Shown in pieces: positions 1 through 10,708 of a stretch of 64,000 nucleotides of DNA. The stretch's first letter is position 1. Each line of letters starts with the position of its first letter. The notes beneath the pieces were generated by a model, which worked only from the letters and a program-made list of their open reading frames with translations, searched no databases and had not been told where the DNA came from. The stretch spans positions 1 through 64,000 of the forward strand of contig JABACO010000172.1 of NCBI GenBank assembly GCA_013339895.1. The letters are read 5' to 3'. Source of the DNA: Ephydatia muelleri (lineage: Eukaryota > Porifera > Demospongiae > Spongillida > Spongillidae). Both the position numbers and the translations under genes were made by a program.

Positions 1-120
1 CTAAGTGGTAGAGTGGTGATAGGGTGTGTGATGGTTGGGATCGTACTTCAGCGAAGGAAGCGCAGGGGGAAATTGTTACGGGGCATTGTTAATAGTAACA
101 CATATACCCATACACCTTAC

Positions 121-134
121 CGTTCTCTCTCTCG

Positions 135-165
<31 letters not shown>

Positions 166-292
166 CTCTCTCTCTCGCTTCTCTCTTCGCTCTCTCTCGC
201 TTCTTCGCTCTCTCTCTCGCTCTCTCTCTCTCGCTCTCTCTCTCTCTCCTCTCGCTCTCTCTCTCTCTCTCGCACACATACACACACACACA
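121..292. repeat. (CT)n/(CTCTCTCG)n microsatellite ending in CA repeats
   Basis: About 150 bp of CT dinucleotides with regular CG interruptions, followed by a short CACACATA tract. It lies upstream of the first recognisable DOK-like exon and is best read as intronic. Long open frames across it on both strands (Ser/Leu-rich or Arg/Glu-rich) come only from the repeat. Confidence 0.9.
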
Positions 293-343
293 TATAACAT
301 TGAACACAGAAACGCTCTGCCATCGCCTATTGTGGTGGGTCAG

Positions 344-632
344 GTGGGGCAGTTGCTCAAGTCGAGCTCTTCGATGACTACAGCGATGAAGGCGGCGCAG
401 TAAAGGGCAAGCCAAGCGTACGATCCCGCTCGCAGACGCAAAAATCGACTCTCTCAGCCCTCCCTCCACGCCCAGCGACTCGTCGCCGCAAGGCTCAGTC
501 GTGAGTGGAACTTCGCCTCGAAGCGGTGGACTGTTGGCTGCCCCGAGTCCCAGCAAATTTGAATTCCACATCACTTCGGGTACGGAACAGCACGAATTCA
601 AATGCGACAGCGAGGAAGACAGGGCTTCGTGG
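344..632 (+). CDS. DOK/IRS-family docking protein, exon covering the C-terminal part of the PH domain (5' end of gene missing)
   Basis: Read after a possible acceptor at 341-343, the frame gives AVAQVELFDDYSDE, which resembles the PH-domain strand VARLEFFD of vertebrate DOK1. It continues through a Ser/Pro linker to FEFHITSGTEQHEF and SEEDRASW, the last PH strands and C-terminal helix with its invariant Trp. The frame changes once at the A5 run 440-444. One more A would make the exon a single open frame, so this is either a sequence error or a real break. The 3' end is placed before GTTAAG at 633, giving an 88-bp intron ending CTTCCGCAG at 720. Reading on to a stop at about 695 is the alternative. 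The first exon and start codon lie outside the window or were not recognised. Family placement rests mainly on the PTB exon at 1054-1357. Confidence 0.6.
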
Positions 633-720
633 GTTAAGCTACTGGGCCTTTTGGTCCTTTTCCCCAAGCGCACATCCCAGAAAACCTATGGATAATCCTA
701 TTAAGGACTCCTTCCGCAGC

Positions 721-747
721 AACTGAGCGCTAAAGAGTTCAAAGCTG
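721..747 (+). CDS. Possible 27-bp micro-exon joining the PH and PTB exons of the DOK-like gene
   Basis: The acceptor CTTCCGCAG ends at 720 and a possible donor GTACGC starts at 748. The piece reads QLSAKEFKA and ends with one base, which fits the two spare bases at the start of the PTB exon at 1054 (G plus AC gives Asp). Phase fits on both sides, but so short an exon is easy to find by chance. RNA evidence could place the junction elsewhere between 632 and 1054. Confidence 0.3.
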
Positions 748-1053
748 GTACGCCGTCTTTAGGGGGAGCGTGGGATGCTGGCAACACTCCCCCCTCATGA
801 ATTGCTAGACACTAGGACTGAATATTGTTTGTGGTTGTTAGTGCAAGCGCCCGTTTGGCTATCTAAGGTCCTGGAATTCGAACCTAGGCGGAAGGAGCAT
901 TTTAATTAAGGGGCGTAGTACTCGTGACTCTACACATTCTTGGAGTTCTCTCTCTGGGGTATTCCTTAGAAAGGAAAAGCGTTTTGGCTACGTGTGTGTG
1001 TGTGTGTGTGGTGTGTGGTGTGTACATTGATCTTTTTCTCCACTGCAATGTAG

Positions 1054-1357
1054 ACTCTGTGTGGCCGATATTCATTCTTGCTGAGGAAGTGAGCACAAGG
1101 CTAAACATCATCGGTCTCCACTGCCTGGTCCTGAGGGGTGGTGTTCCCAATCAGACCATTGGCACCCTGGAGATTATCAGTCCGGCAGACATGAACAACC
1201 CGATCGTCTCGTGGGAGAGGGACAAGCTTCGGAGGACAGGGAAGACTGGGAACCTCGTCTTTGTGGAGATTGGTCGCCGTTGCAAAGGGGGTCCTGGATT
1301 GGTGTGGCTCTATACAGGGGTGGAGCAAGCTCAGTCCCTCAGAGAGACACTTCATAA
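1054..1357 (+). CDS. DOK/IRS-family docking protein, IRS-type PTB domain exon
   Basis: This exon encodes nearly a whole IRS-type PTB domain, which binds phosphotyrosine (NPxY-type) motifs on activated receptors at the plasma membrane. Key signatures are EVSTRLNIIGLHCLVL (first strands), LRRTGKTGNLVFVEIGRRC, matching the family pattern RRyG...F.fE.GRRC, then GPG and a C-terminal helix ending LRETLHK. It follows a pyrimidine-rich acceptor (TTTTTCTCCACTGCAATGTAG, ending at 1053) and stops at donor GTGAGG (1358). It ends two bases into a codon, exactly the phase needed to join the tail exon at 2342. This is the strongest family evidence for the gene. Whether the ancestor was DOK or IRS is uncertain; the short tail favours DOK. 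Confidence 0.8.
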
Positions 1358-1378
1358 GTGAGGTGGGCATACTGGTGT

Positions 1379-1500
1379 GTTTGTATATGTGTGCGCATGT
1401 GTATATGTTGTTGTGTGAGTGTGTGTGTGTGTGGGTGTGTGTGTGTGTGTGTGTGGTGTGTGTGCGTGTGCGTGTGCGCGCGTGTGTGTGTGTGTGTGTG
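1379..1500. repeat. Imperfect (TG)n microsatellite in a DOK-like intron
   Basis: TG-rich tract with CG, GC and GGT interruptions immediately after the PTB exon donor. Together with the A26 run at 2274-2299 it fills the intron 1358-2341, which otherwise shows no coding signal. Confidence 0.85.
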
Positions 1501-2273
1501 GACATTTGTATGGCATGTCTATACAGTACCGTGGTGGTTGTTTGTATGTTACCTTGCTCTGCTGCCTCAGACAGATTCAATAAGTGGCACACACACAAAG
1601 TCAAACAGTCATGGCTGCAGAAATATTTATCCCTCCATTGTTTGTTTGTTTACAATGGTTGGCCAACCTGGGCAATGCATTATGTATGTTCCTTCCTGAG
1701 CCTTTTCCACGGAAACCCATTAGTTTATCTTCACGTGGCTACTCTATTACTCTGGTGCACAGTGTAGAGGAAACCAGCCTTTCATAGAGAATTCATGAGC
1801 ACCTCTTTCAGAACTTAGAGGAGATTGAGGGGGTAGGGGGCCTCCAGCCTTCATAGGGAATTCACAAGCACCTCTTTTAGAAACTTATGATGTGTGAACG
1901 TGTGCTGTAGACGGAACAAAAGACATCGTCATGACTTTCGTTCAGGCATTGTGTGGTCTGGTGGGTAGCAAACAAGGATCTTTTTTTGATAAATCATTCT
2001 TTTATCTTGAATCTATCCCTGTTGGCTTTGGTTTTGTTGACTTTTGAAATTGTAGTGGGGAGGGGGAGGGGGGTTTCCAACTGACCACATGAGCACTTAA
2101 TTATATTAAACCACAAATAAACCCACCCACACCTTTCCGCTCATCAGTGGAATGAGCAGACCTAAACAAACACTTAATTAAGTTTTTGGTCCCAAACAGT
2201 GTGATTGACATGCTTGTACTCACCTTTGCTATTGCAAGTATTGATGATTGTGTTATCAATGTCACACTGTTCC

Positions 2274-2299
2274 AAAAAAAAAAAAAAAAAAAAAAAAAA
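2274..2299. repeat. A26 homopolymer in intron
   Basis: An uninterrupted run of 26 A about 40 bp upstream of the last DOK-like exon. It lies between the branch region and the pyrimidine-rich acceptor, so it is intronic and not a poly(A) tail. Confidence 0.9.
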
Positions 2300-2341
2300 G
2301 GGACTACACATTATTATCCAGCCTTCCTGCTCTCTTCTCAG

Positions 2342-3537
2342 TTTTCTCTTTCACGGCGATGGGAAGGCGATCGGAATGCCGGTCCAACAGAAGATGCCGA
2401 TCTACGACACACCAAAGCCCTCAGTGGACTCCCTCCCACCCTCCTACAACAGACGATCCTCCGCCTCAGCCTCGTCTGGCTACCACAGCCAGACCAACCT
2501 CGTCACCTCTCCCACCAGCAACCCCTGTTCCCCTTCCGTGCGCTCCGAGACCCTCCCTCCCGTCATCCACACTGACCAGCACCCGGGCAGGCTAGGGCGA
2601 CAGGTCTCTGCCCCCTGCGACATCAACCCCGTCTTACCCCGTCGCACCGTCAGCCAGCCAACCCCCGCCGGCACCTACACCTACAACACCCCGCGTTCGT
2701 CCTACCACTCAGACGACCCCTGCGGTCTTTGACGGCTCCTTCCTTCGGAAGACGATCTCTCGTCGGGCTACCCTGCCGGATCACTGGACCACGAGGGTGT
2801 GGACGGAGGTCACCCTCCTCCCCATCAGCGCAGGAGCGCGTCCATGCCCTCATCATCGGCGACGGTTGGGGGCAGGGGCAACACACAGAACCGATGCCAC
2901 ACCACGGCCACCTGTCAAGCCCCCCGAGGGGGCGTGGGGAGCACTGCTGCGGCTGTTAGTGGTGGTGGGGGGGGGTGATGAGTATGAGCTGATGATCCAT
3001 CCCGCTTCGCTGAACCGTCCTCTGTACAAGGAGTCGGACTATGTATACATGCACTCCACACAACAGTCTCCGGCCAACTACTCCAATTACGACTTTGTGC
3101 CCCCTGTGTCCTCCCTGAGCACCATCAGCGAGGTGGAGAGACCCACCCCTTACGAGAACCACCCCCTGCCCCAGGAGCTGAAGGGCATGGCCACAGTCAC
3201 CTTTCAACCCAAGTATGAGAACGTAGAGGCGGCCAAGAGGAGCAGGTCGGGCTCCGTGCATGCCGACGTGTACGAGAACGTCCTCTCCAATGGGGAGCAG
3301 TTGCCAGGTGCAGTCAAAAACCCTGCCGGAGCAACAAACGAGAGGGTCTACGAGAACTTACAGCAGACCATGTCTCCCGACGGGCTACGTTATTTGCAAG
3401 TGGGCGTGCGTGCCAAGGGGGAGGCGGTCAATCCCAGCGTGACCAGGGTCCGCTATGATATGATAGACTTGAAGTCCACGACTGGGGTCCAGACGCTCCA
3501 GCGAGAGCGCAGTATGGAGAGGAGCGTGAGGTCCTGA
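2342..3537 (+). CDS. DOK/IRS-family docking protein, C-terminal tail exon with many tyrosine SH2-docking motifs (frame broken twice)
   Basis: The acceptor TCTCTTCTCAG ends at 2341 and the phase matches the PTB exon. The tail is Ser/Pro-rich with tyrosines in SH2-ligand contexts: YDTP, YHSQ, YNTP, YELM (codon at 2983), YVYM (3040), and four Tyr-Glu-Asn motifs at 3151, 3214, 3271 and 3349. YxN is the Grb2 SH2 consensus and YxxM the PI3K p85 consensus, so the protein should be a phosphorylated scaffold linking a receptor to Ras and PI3K. Two breaks are visible. An in-frame TGA stands at 2730, where a pair of compensating indels would also explain the sequence. A frame change occurs at the G9 run 2967-2975, where eight G would restore the frame. 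The stop is TGA at 3535-3537. The gene is either a recent pseudogene or carries assembly errors; motif conservation after each break favours error or very recent loss. Confidence 0.72.
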
Positions 3538-4862
3538 TGAGGGAGAGACTGGTCCAACACATTCTTTTTTCATCTTTTCCCATTCAGCAGTATTTATTGT
3601 GGCTTGATTTCTTTGTTACGTGAATTGGCAACTTTCAGATCTATCACACTTCAAATTTCGAGTAGCCACACATCCTATACTAAACAAAAGTTATATGTTT
3701 ATCCCTGTATAAAATATCCTGCTTTCTTTTTTGATTTGATCTTTTTCTATACATGTCCTTACATTCTGAGTGTTATTTTAACCAGTAATTGTCGTCATTC
3801 CAAATTGGGCCACGCTGAGATGTCCAGGATGTCTGTGTTATTATATTCAAATTCCCAATTGGGGTATAATTCTATTCTTATGTGCTAATAATAGAACAGT
3901 AGGTTGCTCACCTGTATACCCCCCGCCCGCTGATACCCTTGCCACACCTCCACCCCTACAGGTGCTGGTGAGCTTAGCAGTGCTAACACTGTAAAAAGAT
4001 GTCTCCTCACTTGACCCCCTCCCTCTCTCTGGCCAAATAGTTAGCCTGATGTTACTTTGTTGTAGTCTTGATGGGGATTCAGATACAAACAAAAAAAACA
4101 GAGTAGGACCACAGCAATGCACATATTGCCTTATGCACGAGAAAGATTCATTACAGAGGTTTGTATGCTTTCAAGGCATTCGTGATGTTTACCTCAGTGA
4201 TTGTGCAGATTCCTCAAGAAGCTGCTTTTTTACATTAACAAATAGGAAGAAATCCCTTTGATCTAGAGCTCCCTTTTGGAAACTTGAGGACAGGTAAATT
4301 CCAATTAGTGGTACCCTACTCCAAGAATTGCAATGGGACCTTGCACAGAAATGATCTCAAGCTCACTTCATAAATCCTAGTTTGTTACACTCCATTAATG
4401 ACTGATGGATATCATCTTTTAAATGCACAGGTGTATATTTAGGGACTACATCTATACATCCCTATGTGCACGTTGCAGCCAGGCAGTCTGGAGTGCCTCA
4501 CCTTTTCTTACATGAACAGTAAAATTAGTAGTAACCTATAATTTTACTATTATTCATTTGAGCTGCATGGTCACCTTTTGGATATAATCTACAACCAGAG
4601 GTGACCAATTGATGTTGGTTATGATTGGTTCCAGGTCACGCACACATTTGTATATAGGCTGGCTAGTCCCATACCTATCCTGAAAGCCTACCCACCTACC
4701 CACCTACCCCTGCTGCATACTATGATGTACTTTGCATTTTAATGATTACGTGGCAACCTCCTCTGATACCACCATGACCAGCGTCATGGCTGGTAGCCCT
4801 GCTGACCAGTGTTAACCCTTTGGTCCCCCAGTTTGGCTCAGTTGTAGGGAAACTGCTGGCTA
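3538..4862. other. Non-coding sequence downstream of the DOK-like gene
   Basis: AT-rich sequence with no convincing open frame, repeat array or RNA gene. No clear AATAAA was found in the first few hundred bases after the stop, so the 3' end of the DOK-like transcript is not located. Confidence 0.5.
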
Positions 4863-5375
4863 CCCCCCCCCCCCCCCCCCTCCCTTCATGGGCCTACCTC
4901 CCTTCATGAGCCTGCCCTCCTTCATGGACCTACTCCCCTACCCTCCTTCATGAGCCCCTACCCTCCTTCATGAGCCTACCCTCCTTCATGGGCCTACCCT
5001 CCTTCATGGGCCTACCTCCCTTCATGAGCCCCTACTCTCCTTCATGGACCTACTCCCCTACCCTCCTTCATGGGCCTACCCTCCTTCATGAGCCTCTACC
5101 CTCCTTCATGAGCCCCTACCCTTCTTCATGGACCTACCCTCCTTCATGGACCTACCCTTCTTCATGGGCCTACCCTCCTTCATGAGCCTCTACCCTCCTT
5201 CATGAGCCCCTACCCTTTTTCATGGGCCTACCCTCCTTCATGGACCTACCCTTCTTCATGGGCCTACCCTCCTTCATGGACCTACCCTTCTTCATGGGCC
5301 TACCCTTCTTCATGGACCTACCCTCCTTCATGGACATACCTTCCTTCATGGGCCTACCCCCCCCCCCCCCCCCCC
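4863..5375. repeat. 18-bp minisatellite flanked by C18 and C19 homopolymers
   Basis: Roughly 27 units of a CCTACCCTCCTTCATGGG-like sequence, varying mainly at ATGGG/ATGAG/ATGGA and by occasional 2-3 bp insertions (CCCCTA, CTCTA). The array is bounded by pure C-runs at 4863-4880 and 5357-5375. The unit is a multiple of three, so open frames run through it, but there is no start context or splice structure to suggest a gene. Confidence 0.93.
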
Positions 5376-6270
5376 TCCATTTTATGGGCTTCTGAATGGG
5401 TGGGTACCAATTGCTTTTGACCTTCTATTCGGTCTGCACTCTAACCACTGTATCCTCAGATAAGCCCTGTGGTTCTGGGATGAACTCCTTCACATGACTG
5501 TGTTCAACATTATGCAATCATGAAAACACTTGTCATCCAAAAGGTCCTGTTACCCACCTTGTCTTTAACATGGATAGTATCTCTGTTTAGAGCTGCTGGT
5601 ACATCCCTCTCTGATGAGAAGTGATTGGATTATGTCATCCTAGTGGGAGGCCCTTTGGTTGTGGGATGCACCTCTAACCTGATATCTCAGTTGCATCTGC
5701 CTGGAAGTACAAAAATCCCTGCAAAAAAGAGGCAAAGAGTTTTAAATCATGCCAGTTATGAGAAAAAACTGTTGTAGGAGTAAGGCAAACATTCACCAGA
5801 GTTTTTTGATGGCCAGCTGATGGAAGCACCAGTCAAGTACATGTATCTCCTTGTTTATGAGACTGTCTGTGGTAACTGTTCTTTATACAATTGGCTCATG
5901 ACCCTTCATATCTGGCTTAGTAATCTTGTTGTGTTGTAATGCAGGACTGTTCATAGTTTAAAGTTAAGCAGTAACAACCATTTTGCATTGCTGATAAAAC
6001 ATTAACAAATACAAATATTGGTTGTTTGGCTTATAATTAGATACCCCATATTCAAATATGCAGCCTTTAAAATTATAATAAAGAATTAATTTAAAGGATG
6101 TTAAACTGACCTCAAAGTCAACATACATTGACCACATGTAAGGACTTAATATTATCTGTTGGACACACAGGACGGGTCAGTGTGGACCATAGACATCACA
6201 TGGGAGCAGTCTGACCCTAGCATACACGTCCCGTCCCTTAGGACCATACACCCCCCACCCCCCTCATCAC
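5376..6270. other. Unannotated intergenic sequence
   Basis: No open frame, inverted repeat or RNA gene was seen. An AATAAA near 6079 exists but cannot be tied to a transcript. Confidence 0.4.
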
Positions 6271-7190
6271 ACACAGGTGGAGCAAATATACACACACTCA
6301 TACCCAGATAACATAACACATACCCCCACACACACATACACGGGTCCACATATGCAAACATGCATACCCACACAGCGTAAACAACACACACACGTGCATG
6401 CATACATGTGTACAAACACGCGTACCCACACAACACGCACACATTCCGACACACGCGTACCCACACTCCCTAGCATAAATTCACATGTTTCAGTGATGGC
6501 ATTACATGAACCGCAAGCTAAATGTTCTGTATTCACTGATCTGCTTAGCTGCTTATCTTGCTAGTATTAAGCGTGCACACACACCCTGTGTCTGTCTGTA
6601 ATCTAATGCCCCTCTCCAGTACCTACCTTTCTCACACCTAGCTACAATGTCATACTACTTCATCACACAAACACGCACACAACACCATGCATGCATGCAC
6701 ACACACACACACACGCACACACACGCACACACACACACATACACAACTTTGTTGCACACATCTGACCTCAGTGTGCACTAATGCCCCTCCCATGTCCACT
6801 TGTTAGTGACCTCACACAGATCGCCTCCCTTATAGTAATCATTGACCACACCTTCCTAAAATGCAGACCCCAAATGCCACTGCATTAACACCTTGCTGTG
6901 TGCTCAACTTCACACCAGGATCATGTATGCGTGTATGTGTTTGTGTGGTGTGTGTGTGTTTGTGTATATTTGTGTATGTGTGTATGTATATGTGCGTATG
7001 TATGTGTGTGTATGCACATGGGTGCATGTGGTGCGTGTGTGTGCATGTGTGTGTATGTGTGTGTCTGTGTGTGTGTCTGCGCATGTGTTTGTGTATATGT
7101 GTGCATCCATGCAGAGGGCATACATCTATTTAATGTGTGTGTCTGAGTGTAGCACATGTGTATGCGGTGTGTGTTTATTTATGTGTATCA
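6271..7190. repeat. Imperfect CA-rich then TG-rich microsatellite tracts
   Basis: CA-rich tracts lie at about 6285-6475 and 6660-6742, and a TG-rich tract at about 6925-7190, with unique sequence between them. The pair is inverted in sense (CA then TG on +) but is not a faithful inverted repeat. Long His/Thr or Cys/Val open frames here are repeat artefacts. Confidence 0.8.
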
Positions 7191-7384
7191 GTGTGTGTCC
7201 TGACTTCACACCAGGATCAGAAGCATCCTCACATAGACACAAGTAGTAGCATCACACAATCAGCTTGTCAATGACTAGATCATTTTGCATAAGGAGGCTT
7301 ACAGGTAACCAATGCAGGTCCATACTCTAGGACACGTGTCAAGCACTTAATACATTCGATATAAGCATATAAACATTAGAAGCT

Positions 7385-8060
7385 CAAAGGAAATATATCA
7401 AAGACCATTGAAGTGATGTCAATTTGACCACTACATGTATTTAACTTACATTGGACCATCCAAATAAGGTCTATGAACTTTCGATGTAAGTCCAATCCAT
7501 GGCACAATAAAATTGGGTCATCATTGTAATAATCAAAGCAAAAGTTAAATCGGTTCATTGAAGTAAGGCTCATTAAGATAAGGTCCTTTTGACCATTGTA
7601 ATAAGATCCATTGGAAAATCAAAGGTACGTGAGATGCTCGAAGTAAGATCTGTTGGACACAATGAACCATCAAAGTAAGGGCCATTAGAGGTTAAAAAGT
7701 AACATCAAAATAAGGCCCATAGCATAAAAACAGGTCCATTGGACCAAGGTCCATTGCATCATCAAATGAAGCTGATTGAGTCATCAGAATAAAAGGTCCA
7801 TGACACTATCAACATGAAAATAGGAATAATTTGATTAAAGGACCACCAAAAATCAAACCATCAAACAAGGTCACCAGAACAAGACCCATTGGATGACAAA
7901 ATAAGACCATAGGACCTTCCAGATCCCATCATGTGGTTACTTCAAAATGCAGACAATTAAAATGGATCGTCAAAGATGGTCCAAAAAAGGAAAAGGTGCG
8001 ATCATACCATTGAAATAGGGTACTTTGGACCACAACACAAACAGGGTTCACTTAGTTAAT
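7385..8060. repeat. Degenerate tandem repeat with palindromic core GGTCCATTGGACC
   Basis: Variants of AAGGTCCATTGGACCATCAAAATAA recur about every 25-35 bp through this stretch, with gradual decay at both ends. Examples are TTGGACCATCCAAATAAGG near 7450, AAGGTCCTTTTGACCATTG near 7580 and AGGTCCATTGGACCAAGGTCC near 7735. The recurring word is nearly self-complementary. No coding potential was seen. Confidence 0.65.
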
Positions 8061-8580
8061 AATCATCACGGATGAAGAGACAGGCAGTCCAAGGATCCTG
8101 CTTAAGAATAGCCACGAGTATGACACATTTCCCAAAGACAAGCAAAAATTCTTCAACAACATTTCAAAATAGACTGTTGATTTATGACCGAATCCTGGTC
8201 ATTTTGTCATGTTTGTGGCATCAACTAGATGATGGCATTAAGCCCACCTCAGGAATGCATACCACAAATGAATCATTTTCGAATACAGTTCATTGATCTT
8301 TTACGTTCTTTGGTCGATTGTTGTATGTATGCAGGACCATGGAACACATGTATGCTTGAAGTATTCCTCATAGAGCGTATTGTCCATTGTGTCCTTTGAT
8401 TATTTGTTCAATGTAATTAAGGTCATATTTACATACAAGCAAAAGCCATAAACATGCTCGACCATACAAATATGCCATAGGCACATCCACACAAGCTGTC
8501 ACCAAAGCCGTGCGCACACCACTTTCGCACCCAAAAACCTAGTACACAGGAACGATGCCAACACAAAAGCGTGCGCATAA
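8061..8580. other. Unannotated intergenic sequence
   Basis: Unique sequence between the degenerate repeat and a CA microsatellite. Nothing recognisable was seen on either strand. Confidence 0.4.
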
Positions 8581-8584
8581 TACA

Positions 8585-8620
8585 TTACATGCACACACAC
8601 AATACACACACATACATGAT

Positions 8621-8653
<33 letters not shown>

Positions 8654-8740
8654 ACACACACATAAACGACACACACACAAGTACCTGCACAATACACACA
8701 CATACACACATACACACATACACACATACACACACATCAT
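8585..8740. repeat. (CA)n microsatellite with ACACATA interruptions
   Basis: CA dinucleotides interrupted by ATA and ATG words. It gives spurious His/Thr and Cys/Val frames on the two strands. Confidence 0.85.
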
Positions 8741-9465
8741 ATGCACAGCATGGACGGTCACACTCACGGACAGATAATGAATATGCATGGCGGCCAATGT
8801 GCATACAGAATCCGTTCTGCATTCAAAACTCACCAGGGACTGAATTCCTGCATTGTAGCTTTTAAAAATAGAGTTGTGTACAGATGCAAATGCACTGCCT
8901 TACATGTACATGCATGCACAAATGCACACACAGACCACTACACTCACATTGCACCACGTACAAACCAACCCAAACCCTAGATAGCGTGCATACAAGTAGC
9001 ACACTGATGGCCTCAGAGAATTCAATACGAAACCATTTATATCACTTGGCCTCAGGGCAAACGCTGTTAGATCATTCAATACCTCAAGCCGAAGAACAGA
9101 GGAAGTAAGCAGTTATGGAAAAAAAAATACCAGCCCATCTTTGGGTAGTGCAAACCTCCCAGGCCAGGATTGGTCAGGATGGACAATCTCTCCAGTGTCC
9201 TCAGCAAACACATAGCTCTGTCTACAAAGATAGTGCAGAGCCAAATATGGTGATAAACAACATTTGAATTAAATGCCAGTAGAATTGATATGATTTTTAG
9301 AGTCAATGTATTATTGAGAGTTTAGCGTCTCTGTATATGATAGGAGTAGAAGATAAAGATAATACATTTATTTGAACACATAAATAGATCTGTTCAGCCA
9401 CAAAATAAAATAGCCAGTATTGCTCATGATTACTACCAGAATGAATATGCTTTGCTGCGGGGAAT

Positions 9466-9466
<1 letters not shown>

Positions 9467-9546
<80 letters not shown>
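9467..9546. repeat. Pure (TG)n microsatellite, about 40 units
   Basis: An uninterrupted 80-bp TG tract. A shorter TG tract follows at about 9769-9796. No gene was recognised between 8741 and 10640. Confidence 0.95.
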
Positions 9547-9549
<3 letters not shown>

Positions 9550-9765
9550 AGTACGTGCGCATGTGGGGAGGGAGGGGGGCAACATTACATTGGGGAATGG
9601 GCATTTGAGAATCTCATTTTCTCAATCTAAATTTAGCAACAGTTGGTATACCTCTAGCGTTATTCATACATTAAATTAGAGCGAGATTAGACAATAGAGC
9701 CACCCAGAGAGTCGCCGTAAACGCACAGCCACAATCCATTGGCCCAGACTAAGCCACTGATTAAT

Positions 9766-9796
<31 letters not shown>

Positions 9797-10399
9797 ATCA
9801 CTGTGGTATGCGCGTGTGAAACGTCATTCGAAAAGACCACCCCTACTCCAATGCTGACATTGACCTTCTGTACGTTCAAGTCCACAAGTATGCAGAAACA
9901 AGTGCCTTCACAAATAACTACCTGTCACCTAATGTAACGCTTCATGTGGTCTCTTTGTGTGTTAGAATGCGAGTGCGTGTGGAATGCAATCATACAGCGA
10001 CACCTATAGATGTATTGCATAGACACGTGATATATAATGTATACATAAACGGATTCCACAATACATACATATAAATGCTATAATTCATAACATAAACCTA
10101 GTACAGTATATAATGAAAACAAGACGCTCTTCTGATGGGGATGATCTGCGGGCATCAGAAGATGATAAAAGTATAGCGTTTTGCCCTCGCTAGATGGACG
10201 TTGCATATATAAATAAATACAGACGAAAAGAAATAAAGATGCATGATACATGTAAAAAATAATAATTCCATCATATACCTTCGTACACACATGTGTGTAT
10301 GACACTCTACATTGGTGCACGCATGCTTAGGCAATGCGCATCTACACCTCTTCCCTCTCTGTCTCACAAGTACACGTGCACAACACACAACACCACATT

Positions 10400-10412
10400 C
10401 ACACCCACACAC

Positions 10413-10470
<58 letters not shown>
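10400..10470. repeat. (CA)n microsatellite upstream of ankyrin gene 1
   Basis: About 70 bp of CA repeats with a single G interruption, 180-250 bp upstream of the TATA box of the ankyrin gene at 10709. Confidence 0.9.
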
Positions 10471-10473
<3 letters not shown>

Positions 10474-10649
10474 AGAACTGGCATAATGCAGATGCACAAG
10501 CGCACATGCGCTGACTATGTCATCTTAAAACACTCATCCGCCAAATATCTTGCATTTCACACTTAATATGGCGGCCCCGTAACCCTACACATCAAAGCGC
10601 GCCAGGAATGCAATCTAGCGATTGCATTGCTTTATGATATGGTCGACAG

Positions 10650-10656
10650 TATAAAA
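10650..10656 (+). promoter_or_regulatory. TATA box of ankyrin gene 1
   Basis: TATAAAA stands 59 nt before the ATG at 10709. All four ankyrin copies in the window have a TATA box at 43-75 nt, which implies a short 5' UTR and supports this as the promoter. Confidence 0.6.
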
Positions 10657-10708
10657 GCACTCAAAATTTGCATAAAGTTGTCGATTTTGAATAAGATATT
10701 TAGAAAAG

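Noticed and set aside
89..673. 194-codon - strand frame over the DOK-like PH exon
   Set aside because: Half of it is the CT microsatellite read as Arg/Glu; the other half is antisense to a convincing PH exon.
845..895. tRNA-like TTCGAA loop near CCTGGAATTCGAACCTAGG
   Set aside because: The T-loop-like word lacks matching acceptor, D and anticodon arms on either strand.
4863..5375. CRISPR-like array
   Set aside because: There are no unique spacers; the 18-bp units are contiguous and the genome is eukaryotic. It is a minisatellite.
9076..9306. 76-codon - strand frame and other 60-90-codon frames scattered through 3.5-10 kb and 26-29 kb
   Set aside because: Length is within chance expectation for AT-rich DNA. 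No homology signature, splice support or promoter was seen.
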